DNA of 64,000 bases from Leptothermofonsia sp049200465 (GCF_049200465.1 NZ_CP120836.1:248001-312000); one strand, 5' to 3'. Counted from the stretch's first letter, positions 46,283 through 55,891 are shown. The notes: generated from the sequence alone by a model not told the origin. Translations and numbers: made by a program.

Positions 46283-46828
46283 ATGGAAATGACTGGCACT
46301 TTGATTGGTGGATACGCTCCAGATTTTGAGATACCGGGAATTGATGGCTCAGTTCATCATCTTGCCCGCTACCTCGAACGGTTTCGAGCCGTTGGAGTCG
46401 TGTTTATGTGCAATCACTGCCCCTACGTGCGGCTTTACCTTGATCGCCTCAAGCAAATTCAGGCCGATTTTCAGAACCAGGGGTTTACTCTGATTGGCAT
46501 CAACTCCAACGATGCGGAACAATTTCCTGACGACAGCTTTGAAAACATGAAGGAGTTTGCCTCCGCCAATCAACTCAACTTTCCCTATCTGCGGGATGAG
46601 ACTCAGGACGTTGCCCAAACCTTTGGAGCGCAGAAAACTCCCCATGTGTTTCTGCTGAATCAGGAAGGGGTGCTGTGCTATAGCGGGTGCATCGATGACA
46701 ACCCGAATGACCCAACGGCGGTGCAGGTGCCTTATTTGCGGGAGGCGATCGCCAAAATTCTCAGCGGTGAAACCATTACTCCCACCAGTACCGAACCCGT
46801 TGGCTGCTCAGTCAAATGGCGGGCTTAA
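46283..46828 (+). CDS. thioredoxin-fold (AhpC/TSA-like) redox protein
   Basis: 181 residues. A redoxin-type start (GGYAPDFEIPGIDGSVHHLA) is followed by the active-site segment VVFMCNHCPYV with a CxxC pair at about residues 42-45. Next come GINSNDAEQFPDDSFENMKE and the cis-proline region QKTPHVFLL. The pattern matches the bacterial thioredoxin-family proteins with an MCNHCPYV motif. A third cysteine pair position (CYSGC) is near residue 140. It is probably a cytoplasmic oxidoreductase with unknown partners. The 96 bp upstream contains CACCCCT heptamers. Confidence 0.85.
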   Translation: MEMTGTLIGGYAPDFEIPGIDGSVHHLARYLERFRAVGVVFMCNHCPYVRLYLDRLKQIQADFQNQGFTLIGINSNDAEQFPDDSFENMKEFASANQLNFPYLRDETQDVAQTFGAQKTPHVFLLNQEGVLCYSGCIDDNPNDPTAVQVPYLREAIAKILSGETITPTSTEPVGCSVKWRA

Positions 46829-46950
46829 TTCAGCCGAAATGCCTTATATTCCGTCTCAATAGGCCTTGTATCTCCAGGTTTACCTGACAATTTACATCTT
46901 AGTGCTATCTTAGGTTGAGAATAGACTGGAGTTGAAAAAGTAGTCACTAC

Positions 46951-47679
46951 ATGGGATTAACTTACCGGCGGGTTCTGCTTAAGTTAAGCGGTGAAGCCCT
47001 GATGGGCAATCTCCCCTACGGAATTGACGCAACTATCGTGCAAGATATTGCCCAGGAAGTAGCAGATGTAGTCGCCAGCGGCGTTCAGGTCGCAATTGTA
47101 GTTGGTGGTGGCAACATCTTTCGGGGAGTGAAAGGTGCGGCGGCTGGGATGGAACGGGCGACGGCTGATTACATTGGCATGATTGCTACTGTCATGAACG
47201 CCATGACCCTCCAGGATGCGCTAGAACGAATTGATGTACCGACGCGAGTACAGACAGCTATTTCCATGCAGGAAGTTGCTGAACCTTACATTCGGCGGCG
47301 AGCTATTCGCCATTTAGAAAAGGGGCGGGTCGTTATTTTTGGGGCCGGTTCTGGCAACCCCTTCTTCACCACAGATACAACCGCAGCTTTACGGGCGGCT
47401 GAAATTGGGGCAGATGTGTTGTTTAAAGCAACTAAAGTAGACGGTGTGTATGACTCCGATCCGCGAGTCAATCCTCAGGCTCGTCGCTTTCAAACACTGA
47501 CCTATGGGCATATTTTGACTCAAGAATTGCGGGTTATGGACAGTACTGCCATATCCTTATGTAAGGACAACAATATTCCCATCATTGTTTTTGACCTCTC
47601 AGTGAAGGGTAACGTTCGCCGAGCAGTGATGGGAGAACCGATTGGAACGCTTGTCGGAGGTTTCTGTGAAGTTAGCTGA
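46951..47679 (+). CDS. pyrH: uridylate kinase PyrH
   Basis: 242 residues of the amino-acid-kinase fold. It contains LLKLSGEALMG at the N-terminus, VVGGGNIFRG, GMERATADYIGMIATVMNA, GAGSGNPFFTTDTTAALRA, ATKVDGVYDSDP and a C-terminal MDSTAISLCKDNNIPIIVFD. It phosphorylates UMP to UDP and is normally regulated by GTP and UTP. Its 3' end overlaps frr by 14 bp. The pyrH-frr order is conserved in bacteria. Confidence 0.97.
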   Translation: MGLTYRRVLLKLSGEALMGNLPYGIDATIVQDIAQEVADVVASGVQVAIVVGGGNIFRGVKGAAAGMERATADYIGMIATVMNAMTLQDALERIDVPTRVQTAISMQEVAEPYIRRRAIRHLEKGRVVIFGAGSGNPFFTTDTTAALRAAEIGADVLFKATKVDGVYDSDPRVNPQARRFQTLTYGHILTQELRVMDSTAISLCKDNNIPIIVFDLSVKGNVRRAVMGEPIGTLVGGFCEVS

Positions 47680-48214
47680 CATTGAAGACCATATGCACAA
47701 GGCAGTTGAGGCAACTCAACGGTCTTTCAATACTATCCGCACGGGGCGGGCAAACCCGTCTCTTCTTGATCGTGTCATGGTAGAGTACTACGGTGCGCCA
47801 ACCCCTCTCAAGTCTTTGGCCAGCATCAACACTCCCGATGCTTCAACCATTACCATTCAACCGTTTGACCGCAGTAGTCTAAATCTGATTGAAAAAGCCA
47901 TCCAAATGTCTGATCTGGGGCTGACTCCCAACAACGATGGCTCCGTGATTCGGTTGAATATTCCGCCATTGACCAGCGATCGCCGGAAGGAACTGGTCAA
48001 ACTTGCTGCCAAGTTTGCCGAGGAAGGCAAAGTCTCCATCCGCAACATTCGTCGGGATGCGGTGGATTCTGTGCGCAAGCAGGAGAAGGCTGGTGACATT
48101 TCTGAAGACGAGGCACGGGATCTGCAAGACAAAGTTCAAAAGCTGACAGATAAATATATCGCAAAGGTAGACGAGTTACTGGTTGAGAAAGAAAAGGACA
48201 TTACAACTGTTTAA
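47666..48214 (+). CDS. frr: ribosome recycling factor
   Basis: 182 residues from GTG 47666 (VKLADIEDHMHKAVEATQRS). This is preferred to a longer TTG start because GGAGG lies 6 bases before it and the family begins exactly here. Conserved segments are FNTIRTGRANPSLLDRVMVE, YGAPTPLKSLASINTPDA, RLNIPPLTSDRRKELVK and RRDAVDSVRKQ. It dissociates post-termination ribosomes together with EF-G. It overlaps the end of pyrH, so translation is likely coupled. Nothing recognisable follows in 48215-48573. Confidence 0.96.
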   Translation: MKLADIEDHMHKAVEATQRSFNTIRTGRANPSLLDRVMVEYYGAPTPLKSLASINTPDASTITIQPFDRSSLNLIEKAIQMSDLGLTPNNDGSVIRLNIPPLTSDRRKELVKLAAKFAEEGKVSIRNIRRDAVDSVRKQEKAGDISEDEARDLQDKVQKLTDKYIAKVDELLVEKEKDITTV

Positions 48215-48573
48215 TATGTGATTGGGTTGCTGGCTTATGTTCTGTTCCTGAGTTGCGTTGTACCCTTGGAGGGCGAATTGTACCGGATGTTTCAGTGGCT
48301 TAATGGCAGCGCATTCCCTCTAGCGAAACAGGCGAAGTGCCTAATGATTTTATTTAGTACCCGATTGGACGATCGAAGTTCTATCACCCGAACAGAAACC
48401 CAATTGGGTGATTGGTAATGTTCTTCACTGTTTTCAGTATGGGAGCCAGTCAGGCTGGTTTATCGATCCGATGATTTGAGCGTGCCAATGTTTCTCCCTA
48501 ACCAGCAACCAGAACTGATATATGGAGACTATCCGCTTTCAGTTTTGCAAACTGTTGAACTGCAACTATAGCT

Positions 48574-48681
48574 TATAGTCACCAGGCTTAGAACCATATG
48601 CAGGGGGTGAAACCCCTGACTAGGGACGCAGCTCCCACATCCCCTTAAAGCCAATGTCCTAAGCAACCTGGCGACAGCTAT
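48574..48681. repeat. dispersed element R1, copy
   Basis: TATAGTCACCAGGCTTAGAA at the left and CTAAGCAACCTGGCGACAGC at the right. It is directly followed by a second, related element of the other end type. Confidence 0.75.
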
Positions 48682-48896
48682 GTAGCGATAGTCATGATGG
48701 TTAGGACGGGGTGCAGGAGTTCCACCCCTGGCTGGGGGCGAAGCCCCCAGGATCCTTACAAAAATAACTTGAGTAAGTTCTAAAACATGTTGCCTGCCTA
48801 CAAGACTTTCTAAGTTTTGGGAGTGCAATTTAAATTTGTAAGGATCCCCACTCCCTCTCTAATTCCAATGTCTTAACGCACCCGCGTAGAGCTATA
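48682..48896. repeat. R1 variant (R1b) with nested insertion
   Basis: The left end is GTAGCGATAGTCATGATGG with TTAGGAC. The right end is TTAACGCACCCGCGTAGAGC with TATA. A copy with the same ends but no insert is at 60727-60842. The interior is split at 48750-48847 by another small inverted-repeat element. Confidence 0.75.
48750..48847. mobile_element. 98-bp inverted-repeat element nested in R1b
   Basis: GGATCCTTACAAA at 48750-48762 and its complement TTTGTAAGGATCC at 48835-48847 enclose 72 bp without coding capacity. Compared with the uninterrupted copy at 60727, the insertion falls inside GAAGCCCCCA|CTCC and appears to duplicate about 3 bp (CCA). It looks like a miniature transposable element. 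Confidence 0.65.
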
Positions 48897-48941
48897 ACTG
48901 CCCATGAAGTCTTTGTCTGGCTCAGAATGCAGAGATGATCC

Positions 48942-49638
48942 TTACAGGATTTGCCTGAAGGTCAGATTGATTCTGGGTTGTACAGGTTTGCGGGTCTTGG
49001 AAATCTGATGTTGCCAGAAGTGCTGGGTTGGTCCTTTCATCAGTAGAAAACTACCGTGAGTCAGATTGATCTCCCCCCTTCCAATGCTTCTGAAATCGGT
49101 GGCGCAACATAAACCGACGGGCTTCTCCAAAGCTTACAGAACCAATGATCGGATTTTCCCCAAGCTCGGGTTCGTCATCGCTGTGCCAGGCAATGCTGTC
49201 CCTGCCGTCGCGGTAGAGGTTGAGCAGAACACTGTTGAATGTAGTGTGGGCGATCGCTTCCACCCTTGACCGAATCTTCAACAAAGCAGGAGTCCACAGT
49301 TCTGGTTCCATTGTCAGGTTGGAGTAGGTGTAAATTTTGCCGCGATCGCCATACCAGGCCGTTAACCGGGGCAACAAAACCTCTCGCTTGAACAACGTGA
49401 TAGATTCCTGCCTCCAGGCAACCCCATCCAACAGTTCTGCCAATAATTGGTCACTTTCCTCCAATGAAAATGCTTGTGGGTACCAGATTACCTCTGCATC
49501 AGGCAATGACAATGCCTGTCCCTGCTGATAATCCTCTACTTTCAACTCTTGCCAAAGTGAACGCTGAATGGGTATGGATAGAGAACATGGCAAGGGGTGA
49601 AGAAAGTTTTGGGTGTTGAGTGATTGAAATTTCTCCAT
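48942..49638 (-). CDS. AlkB-like 2-oxoglutarate/Fe(II) dioxygenase, frameshifted
   Basis: The start is the ATG complementary to 49636-49638. The frame carries AWYGDRGKIYTYSNLT, the substrate/iron region NLYRDGRDSIAWHSDDE with H152 and D154, and SFGEARRFMLRHR. It then runs into a wrong frame at the C6 run 49073-49078 (G6 on the coding strand). Deleting one base joins HWKG to EINLTHGSFLLMKGPTQHFW, which contains the third iron-ligand histidine region, and the PRINLTFR 2-oxoglutarate arginine motif, ending at 48942. The order is that of ALKBH2/3-type DNA repair dioxygenases. It is a single +1 lesion in an otherwise perfect gene. Confidence 0.8.
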
Positions 49639-49671
49639 CTCTGGCCCCTGGCTCCAACCCCTATTTCCCAC

Positions 49672-50411
49672 CTAAGCGTCCAGAGCAATCCGCTCTTTAC
49701 CAGCATAGATATTGAAGCATTCTCCTCGCAAAAAGCCAATCAGAGTCATATGAAATTCGCGTGCCAGAGCAACCGCTAAACTAGTGGGGACTGAAACCGC
49801 ACAAACAATGGCAACCCTGGCAGTCAGGCACTTTTGCATGATCTCAAAGCTTGCCCTGCCACTGACCATAACAATGTGGTTTGCAAGAGGAAGTTCATCA
49901 CTTAACAGTGATGCTCCAATTTAACAGCGATGCTCCAATCAGCTTATCTAAAGTATTGTATCGTCCAACGTCCTCTTGCAACGACAGCAATTTGCCCTCG
50001 GCATTAAAAAGAGCTGCCGCATGCAACCCACCTGTTGCCCGAAAAATTCCCTGCGCCGTCTACAACTGCTCAGAAAAAGAATAAAGCACTGTTGCCGGAA
50101 CTGCCGGACAAGCAGCAGAAACCCTCTCACACCGAATTTTTAATGATTCCAGACTCGTCTTGCCGCAAAAGCCACAGGCACTGGTAGTGTAAAAATGACG
50201 TTCTAAAGGCTGAAGATCGGGAACCAGATCTTAGATCTTCTCGCAACTGAACATTGACAATGTTGTAGCGTTGTTCACCGTCTGCATTGGGATCAATACA
50301 GTAACTAATACGGCGAATGTCTTGCCGTTGTTGAATGATACCTTCGGTATAAAGGAATCCAGCAGCCAATTCAAAGTCGGCTCCGGGTGTGCGCATGGTA
50401 ATAAAGCTCAT
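49672..50411 (-). pseudogene. fdhD: decayed formate dehydrogenase accessory gene fdhD
   Basis: Successive frames give the FdhD body: SFITMRTPGADFELAAGFLY with TEGIIQ (from 50411), then LERHFYTTSACGFCGKTSLE with the catalytic CxxC, then a TAG where Q is expected near 50058, FRATGGLHAAALFNAEGKLL, VGRYNTLDKLIGAS, and finally MVSGRASFEIMQKCLTARVA with NMTLIGFLRG-like MTLIGFLRGECFNIYAG to 49672. At least two frameshifts and a stop are present, and the first 60 or so residues are missing. FdhD normally transfers sulfur to the molybdenum cofactor; this copy cannot function. Confidence 0.85.
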
Positions 50412-50608
50412 AATTCATTTAGACTTAATCGAAAACAAGAAAGGAAATCAATTCTTTGCATGAAACTGTCAATTCTCATTGCTTTATCACCCATTCTCAT
50501 ATCGAGCGATTTATTTCCGATAATGTCTATTATTTTCAAACCGCTTCTAAGTCATTGCTCTCTCATCTTCGTTAAGAAACGTAGTATTCTCTAAATACGG
50601 TTTCTAAT

Positions 50609-51340
50609 ATGGTTCCTATGAAACGGCTCCTCAATCAGTTCCAAAATTGGAAAGTCACACTGCAACGGTTGCTTCTGGCAATAGTTGCTGTTCTCCTGGC
50701 TAGCCAAACTTTGGCTTCCCCTGCTAATGCAACGAGCGTTTACGAAATTCCTGATTTGACTCCCGCCACCTGGGTGTTTGACAAGGCCGAGATTCTAAGC
50801 CGCCTCAGTGAAGGCAAGATTAGTTCTGATCTGGAAACCTTAGCCCGAAATACAGGTTATGAAGTCCGGTTTGTGACCATTCACCGGCTTGATTATGGAG
50901 AAACGGCCCAAAGCTTTGCTGACAAGTTGTTTGAACGCTGGTTCCCAACCCCAGAATCTCAGGCAAACCAGGTTATTCTGGTCATCGATAGTCAAACAAA
51001 CAATACAGGCATTCGAACAGGCGCCAAAGTAAAGGAAGTGATGCCTGATGAAATCGCTCAAAGCGTCGCCCAGGAAACAGTGTTGGTACCGCTGAAACAA
51101 GGTGAACGGTACAATCAGGCGTTTCTAGAGGCAAGCGATCGCCTGGTTGCTGTCCTCTCTGGCAGGCCAGATCCCGGTCCCCCCGTTGTTGAGGATAACA
51201 TTCAGGTAGAGGGCACCTTCGCAACCCCAGAGGAAACCAAATCTAGTAACGCAACTTTCTGGGTTATCACCTTTCTGGTCGTTGCCACAATTGTTCCGAT
51301 GGCAACTTACTACTTCTACCTCTACATGCAAGAGCGATGA
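50609..51340 (+). CDS. psb32: TPM-domain photosystem II repair protein, Psb32-like
   Basis: 243 residues. The N-terminus is a membrane or lumenal targeting signal (LLLAIVAVLLASQTLASPAN). The TPM domain follows: VFDKAEILSRLSEGKISSDL, YEVRFVTIHRLDYGETAQSF, ANQVILVIDSQTNNTGIRTG and VLVPLKQGERYNQAFLEASD. A single C-terminal membrane helix (FWVITFLVVATIVPMATYYF) ends the protein. This arrangement is that of Psb32, described in Synechocystis as protecting photosystem II during repair. Other TPM proteins share the domain, so the assignment rests on the targeting and anchor layout. Confidence 0.82.
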   Translation: MVPMKRLLNQFQNWKVTLQRLLLAIVAVLLASQTLASPANATSVYEIPDLTPATWVFDKAEILSRLSEGKISSDLETLARNTGYEVRFVTIHRLDYGETAQSFADKLFERWFPTPESQANQVILVIDSQTNNTGIRTGAKVKEVMPDEIAQSVAQETVLVPLKQGERYNQAFLEASDRLVAVLSGRPDPGPPVVEDNIQVEGTFATPEETKSSNATFWVITFLVVATIVPMATYYFYLYMQER

Positions 51341-51344
51341 AATA

Positions 51345-51620
51345 GATGATAGGGGAGATGATAGGGGTCAGGGATGCTGGGAGGGAGGTCTGTGGTTGAG
51401 TGATGGGCAGTTGTTCGTTGTTCGTCGTTAGAAACCTCGATTCTCTCGACCCCCTTTTCAAGATTGCCACAAAAAAATTGACATTCTCGACAAACCCGAT
51501 AATTGCTTTTTACATCCATCTTATATCCATCACTCCGTTACCCTATCACCCCCTTATTCCCTCCTCCCACTCATCCACTCCTTTCCCCTTCTTCCTTCTT
51601 TCCTCCTTTTTTCCTAGTGT
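51345..51620. repeat. STRR-like low-complexity region
   Basis: Runs such as GATGATAGGGGAGATGATAG and CCATCACTCCGTTACCCTAT, then CACCCCCTTATTCCCTCCTC. It is followed by GTGTTTGCAACACTAG, a short palindrome. No gene was found. Confidence 0.55.
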
Positions 51621-51628
51621 TTGCAACA

Positions 51629-52036
51629 CTAGTCCTGCACGTACTCCTGTCCAGTAAACAGAGCAGCTTCCGCTCGTTGGAATTCCCGTCCTAAATAGGC
51701 AGCATGGTCCAGACGAGTCACCGGGCAGGGGTGAATTTCCTCAAATAGTTGTACGCAAATTTCCTTGGCGGTTCTGCCGCTATAAATTCGACTGGGTGTA
51801 CGCTCAACCTTTTGATCGCAGAGGAAAGGTTTGCCAGTTTCCGGGTCGCAGGCAAGGCCGCGATCGTTAATAATATTTGTGTAGTGTTTAGCACAAATCA
51901 ACCCCTCATCTCGGTTTAAGTAGATGATGAAATACCCACCAGGGTCGAGATCAATGTGGCGTGCTGAGAGCCTCTCATCTAGGGTAGTTGCGTTTGCAAT
52001 AGCTTGATTCATGGTGTAGGGTCGTGAAAGATGCAT
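51629..52036 (-). CDS. DUF4346 protein
   Basis: 135 residues from the ATG complementary to 52034-52036, with AAGG five bases before it; a second ATG is at codon 9 without such a site. The sequence LDPGGYFIIYLNRDEGLICA, followed by KHYTNIINDRGLACDPETGK and an E-I-C-V-Q-L-F-E-E motif, is the DUF4346 pattern known mainly from cyanobacteria. It has no membrane segment. In some bacteria this domain is fused to pterin-binding-like proteins, but its activity is unknown. Confidence 0.75.
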   Translation of the reverse strand: MHLSRPYTMNQAIANATTLDERLSARHIDLDPGGYFIIYLNRDEGLICAKHYTNIINDRGLACDPETGKPFLCDQKVERTPSRIYSGRTAKEICVQLFEEIHPCPVTRLDHAAYLGREFQRAEAALFTGQEYVQD

Positions 52037-52254
52037 GAGCCTTTATCCATATTAGACTCTCTTAAGGAGTGGTTATAGAGTGACATCAGAATACGCAATG
52101 GTAGCCCATCAGACTTTAACGACACTTTACTCACTTTTTATGGCTGCTGAACGTAATGGAATCTGAGAAAGGTCATGCTGGATACGAAGCACCTCTAGCA
52201 GTTATCTGTAGCTGGGGGAACCCTACGTGTAGTTGTGAGTAGAATCTCAAGGCG

Positions 52255-52752
52255 ATGATTGACTCCTTCATTCCAACCGAGTTGGCGGTTGCTCCTAACC
52301 CCCTTGGCCTGGCACCTCATTTGAAGCTCACCACCATTCCAATTGATGCCTACGCCTGTTTTGAGCTTTGGATGCCGACGACGAATACGGCTCTTTTGCC
52401 AGAGGAGGCCGCGCTGTTAAAAGGCGATCGCTCTCGTTTAGAGGAAATCTGCGCCAGGCTCACTTGGCTGCTGGGTGCCAGACTTATTGGCTGTGAAAAA
52501 GAGGCATGCCAGAGCCTGATCTATGATTGGCGCGAAGTGCAACGGCTGCTTCAGCTGTGTGGTGGGGAGTTTAATGTGATTGGAGTCACTTATTTGCCTC
52601 AGGTCGTTTACCCAGATTCAACGGTGAGCTCCTGGACTTTACGTCCAGCCAGTTGGAAGGTATCCCTATTGAATCTGAAAGTGGCTGAAATTGGATTTGA
52701 GGTTGAGGTGTTGCCCGTTGGGGTGTTAGTTTCTTGCGGCGAGAGAGTGTGA
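52255..52752 (+). CDS. conserved cyanobacterial protein of unknown function
   Basis: 165 residues starting MIDSFIPTELAVAPNPLGLA. It is mixed alpha/beta with a central helix pair (GDRSRLEEICARLTWLLGAR, LIYDWREVQRLLQLCGGEFN) and a beta-rich C-terminus. There are no membrane segments. No family is recognised. It is a single gene between the DUF4346 gene (divergent) and the polysaccharide export pair (convergent). Confidence 0.55.
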   Translation: MIDSFIPTELAVAPNPLGLAPHLKLTTIPIDAYACFELWMPTTNTALLPEEAALLKGDRSRLEEICARLTWLLGARLIGCEKEACQSLIYDWREVQRLLQLCGGEFNVIGVTYLPQVVYPDSTVSSWTLRPASWKVSLLNLKVAEIGFEVEVLPVGVLVSCGERV

Positions 52753-52848
52753 CACGGTATGAGCGGGATGTGGCGATCGCGGCGGACTGATTGCTTTAAG
52801 ACAACGAATCTCTTTTAACCAACTTCTATCCCTGATTTGAGTAAGGCA

Positions 52849-52904
52849 CCCCCCATCTCTTTAAAACCAAAACCAATGTTTTAAGTAACCTGGCGACAGC
52901 TATA
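52849..52904. repeat. partial R1 element (right half)
   Basis: Only the right side is present: CCATCTCTTTAAAACC, then AACCAATGTTTTAAGTAACC and TGGCGACAGCTATA. The left end is missing. Confidence 0.65.
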
Positions 52905-52907
52905 TCA

Positions 52908-52961
52908 CTCCTAAGTCACCCCAGAAATCTAATGCTCCTAAGTCACCCCAGAAATCTAATG
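52908..52961. repeat. perfect 27-bp tandem duplication
   Basis: CTCCTAAGTCACCCCAGAAA followed by TCTAATG occurs twice without a mismatch (52908-52934 and 52935-52961). The second copy reaches the 3' end of the Wzz-like gene. Confidence 0.8.
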
Positions 52962-54354
52962 TCGATGAAGCCATTGCTTAAAGGGCGGTGTTTTGCGTAG
53001 ATAAAGGAGTAAGAGCCCGGCAGTTGTCAACAAAGAGGCAATTGTGGCAAAGATAAAATAGGGTTTTTGTTTGGGAATTACACCTTTTTTCTGGCAGGGT
53101 CGGGTCAGCAACCATTTGAATGGGAGGATAGGAATTGAAGATAGGAACGCTGCTGGCATCCAACCCTGCCAGCTTAGAAGAGAAAATGGCTTCCGCAATC
53201 TGCATATCCCGATTCAAGGCATCTAGTGTTGAGTTACGCTGAGCTAAAATATTAAGCCGTTGTTCTAGCTGGTAAATCTGGCGATCGATTTCCTGCACAC
53301 GAGCAGCAAGGGCTTGCCGCTCCACATTGTAGTTGACAATCTGTTTAAACAGATCTTCACGGGGTGTGGCGGTCTGGGAGCCACTGCCAGTATTCAGGCG
53401 GGCGATCGCCGCCAGATCCACTGCACGTCCCAGCAATGCCTCAGCCCGCTCTAGAAGTGCAGCTTGTGCAGCCGACTGACGAGCCGTTTCCCCTACCACA
53501 ACGGGATGGTTAGGCCCCAGTTTGATTGAAACGTTGGCCAGGCTTGCTGTTGCTTCACTATATTCCCTTAGATACTGCTGGAACAGTGGGTCTGTTCGCA
53601 GGGTAAATGCTTCCGAAGCCAGGCTGGAAGACATGTTCAAATCAGTCGCCAATTGTCTTGCACGGATGCTGGCATCCCGCTGTTGAGCCGCAACTTCTGC
53701 CCGCGATCGCCTTAAAGTTTCAATACTGCGGGCAAGCTCATCAATTTGGTCCTTAGACGCTAAACCCGCCCGCACCTTATAGTCAGAAAGACGAAATTGG
53801 GCAGACTCCAACTTCTTTCTGGCAACACTGAGTGTATTTTCAAACCCAGCTTCCTGTTCTTCTGCCTGCTGTATCCGCAACTGATTCAACCGCTCCTGAA
53901 AAGCTTCGTGTAAAGCATAGGCTTTTTTCTGCGCTTCCTGGCGGGTAGAGCCTGTGATGGTAAAGGTCATTAATTCAGTACCTGGAAGCACTTGAACCTG
54001 GGGTTGGCTAAACTGCTCAGTTGTCATACCCACCTTAGCAGCGGCGGCTTTACGAACACTATCCGTTGTTGCAATCAGTTTGTAGCTTGCTTTGAAATTT
54101 CCAGCCTCGCTGGCAGCAGAAGTAGCCCCAGTTGAACCAGAACCTTCATCAGAAGCCGATTTTGGTACCTTCCCTAACACCATGATCGACCACTGGCTGG
54201 TGTATTCACGGGGAGAGTCTTTTAGCAGAAAAAGAACAATGCCCCAAATTGAGAGGTTCGCTGCCAGAGCTAGAGCTACATAACGTAATCTCCTGCCCCG
54301 GTCAATGGAGGCTGCCAGTGCAGAAGGCGAAATGGGTGGATACTCATTCGTCAT
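52956..54354 (-). CDS. Wzz/GumC-type polysaccharide chain-length protein, frameshifted near 3' end
   Basis: An inner-membrane protein with an N-terminal helix (YVALALAANLSIWGIVLFLL), a periplasmic Wzz-like domain (YTSQWSIMVLG...), a long coiled coil (residues about 160-400) and the PPIQMVADPTLPE motif before the second membrane helix. There the open frame shifts at an A6 run near 53078-53090. One base fewer gives KGVIPKQKPYFIFATIASLL with TTAGLLLLYL, the expected C-terminal helix, and a stop at 52956. It is likely involved in export of capsular or slime polysaccharide, together with the Wza-like gene whose end overlaps its start by 11 bp. Confidence 0.8.
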
Positions 54355-55435
54355 GCCTGAACAACCCTGGAATTAGGAAGAAAGGGCTAAAGATCGTGCC
54401 GACGGTGCGAAGAATGCTGGCGATGTTTGTGACCTTTGAATCGTAACAAACTACCCCATCCTGCGGCATCAGAAAGGGGTTTTCCTTATCGTTGGAGGCG
54501 TTGTTTAGCAGCCGTTCTACGGGGCGATCAATTACATTGGTTTCGCCTGTCAGGCGGTTAGTCCGAACTAGGGCAACTTTACGCCTGGCATTGGTAGACC
54601 GGGTTCCCCCAGCACAGCCTGCTGCAACAACGACCTGGGAAAGGCGGGTGCCGTATTCCAGATTCAAAATTTGCCCCCCCTTGCCCTGATTAGGAGTATG
54701 GGGTGCCGTTAAGTTCGATAGCAGAACGGGAATTTCGGTAGGGGTTAGCTGAGATGGGCGAACCAGTTCCTTTTGAGCGATCGCCACCCTGGGGATGACC
54801 ACCTGATCTCCTGCAATCAGAGGCACATCTGGAACGGACTGCCCGGTAATCACACCTGAGAGGTCAAATACCTTTTCCTGCTTTCCGCGAATCAGGCGAA
54901 TTTGCCGAATATCAGCTGTGGGTTTTAATCCACCTGCTTGACGAATAGCTGCGGTTAGATACCGTTCTGGTGGGTAGTTGCCTGCGATCGCCTCTTCTAT
55001 GACGGGTTGAGATGCCCCATCTCTCTCGCCACTAACTGCCGCATTAATTAAAACCCGCCCCGGTCGAAAAGCTTCTCCTGACACTGTGACGTAAACAGGA
55101 GCCCAATGGGCAACTTTAACACTCAGTTCTAAAAATTCCTGACGAAAGTACCCTTTCTTTATCAGGGCGTCTACCAGATTCTTTTCAACTTGAGCTACTT
55201 CCAGACCCGCAGCAGGCTGAGGCTCCAGAAAAGGAACTTGCAGTGTTCCATCCAGGTTCACTTCATACAGTCCACTAAGTCGAAAAGGGCTGTTTGAGGG
55301 CAGTTCGTCATCCAGAGGGGTAAACAGGCGGACGCGATCGCCCGGAGAAAGTGGCAACGTCCAACCGGGGAAAGCGACACCCGATGAAGCCATTGCCACA
55401 AGTAGCATCGAGATGGTAAATCTTCTAGCCAGCAT
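54344..55435 (-). CDS. Wza-type polysaccharide export protein
   Basis: 363 residues with a signal peptide (MLARRFTISMLLVAMASSGV). A polysaccharide export domain follows (LSPGDRVRLFTPLDDELP, YEVNLDGTLQVPFL), then SLBB-like repeats (VYVTVSGEAFRPGRVLINAA, IAGDQVVIPRVA) with the LTAAIRQAGGLKPTADIRQI motif. A C-terminal hydrophobic stretch (IASILRTVGTIFSPFFLIPG) is present. It is the outer-membrane or periplasmic partner of the Wzz-like protein directly downstream; the overlap indicates one transcript. No glycosyltransferases are adjacent, although a GT2 is 20 kb away. Confidence 0.88.
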   Translation of the reverse strand: MLARRFTISMLLVAMASSGVAFPGWTLPLSPGDRVRLFTPLDDELPSNSPFRLSGLYEVNLDGTLQVPFLEPQPAAGLEVAQVEKNLVDALIKKGYFRQEFLELSVKVAHWAPVYVTVSGEAFRPGRVLINAAVSGERDGASQPVIEEAIAGNYPPERYLTAAIRQAGGLKPTADIRQIRLIRGKQEKVFDLSGVITGQSVPDVPLIAGDQVVIPRVAIAQKELVRPSQLTPTEIPVLLSNLTAPHTPNQGKGGQILNLEYGTRLSQVVVAAGCAGGTRSTNARRKVALVRTNRLTGETNVIDRPVERLLNNASNDKENPFLMPQDGVVCYDSKVTNIASILRTVGTIFSPFFLIPGLFRHDE

Positions 55436-55891
55436 TACGGCTCATCAAGATTAAATGTTGCAAGTTGGAGCCACCCCGATCTCGCCACCTTTAGCTTATG
55501 AGAGAAAAAGCCAAAACAAAAGGCTAATACCCATTTAATAAAAACTTACAAAAATTGTATAAAAACTTCAAGGTTTTAGTGAATTTTATGTGAATTTTCT
55601 CCAGATAGGGAGCAGGTCAAAACTTGAAAAGCTTTGTCAGCTTAACATCTGGGTGCTCAATTGGGATTTCAAAAAGCTGCAGGCAATCAGTAAAACCGGG
55701 TTTTGTCATGACCAATCCAGGTCAAAGATCCTTCTCCAGATATCTTTCATGGTAGTGCCCTACTCATTTCAAGCGATCGTACCCTTGAAGAATTGTCAGC
55801 AAAATGGGCACTATTCTAGTTATCTCAGCTCTTGGACGAGAATCCTAGTGTTGCAAACCCCCCACAAAACTTTCGTTTTGCTGTATTGGTA
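55436..55891. other. intergenic region with hairpin
   Basis: About 450 bp without a credible gene. It includes an A+T-rich stretch after the Wza-like start (55480-55600, probable promoter) and the palindrome CAAAACTTTCGTTTTG at 55865-55880 near the thf1 stop, related to the repeat at 11139-11186. Confidence 0.4.

Noticed and set aside
48218..48418. A 66-codon frame after frr
   Set aside because: It starts with GTG without a ribosome site, has mixed composition and no recognisable features.
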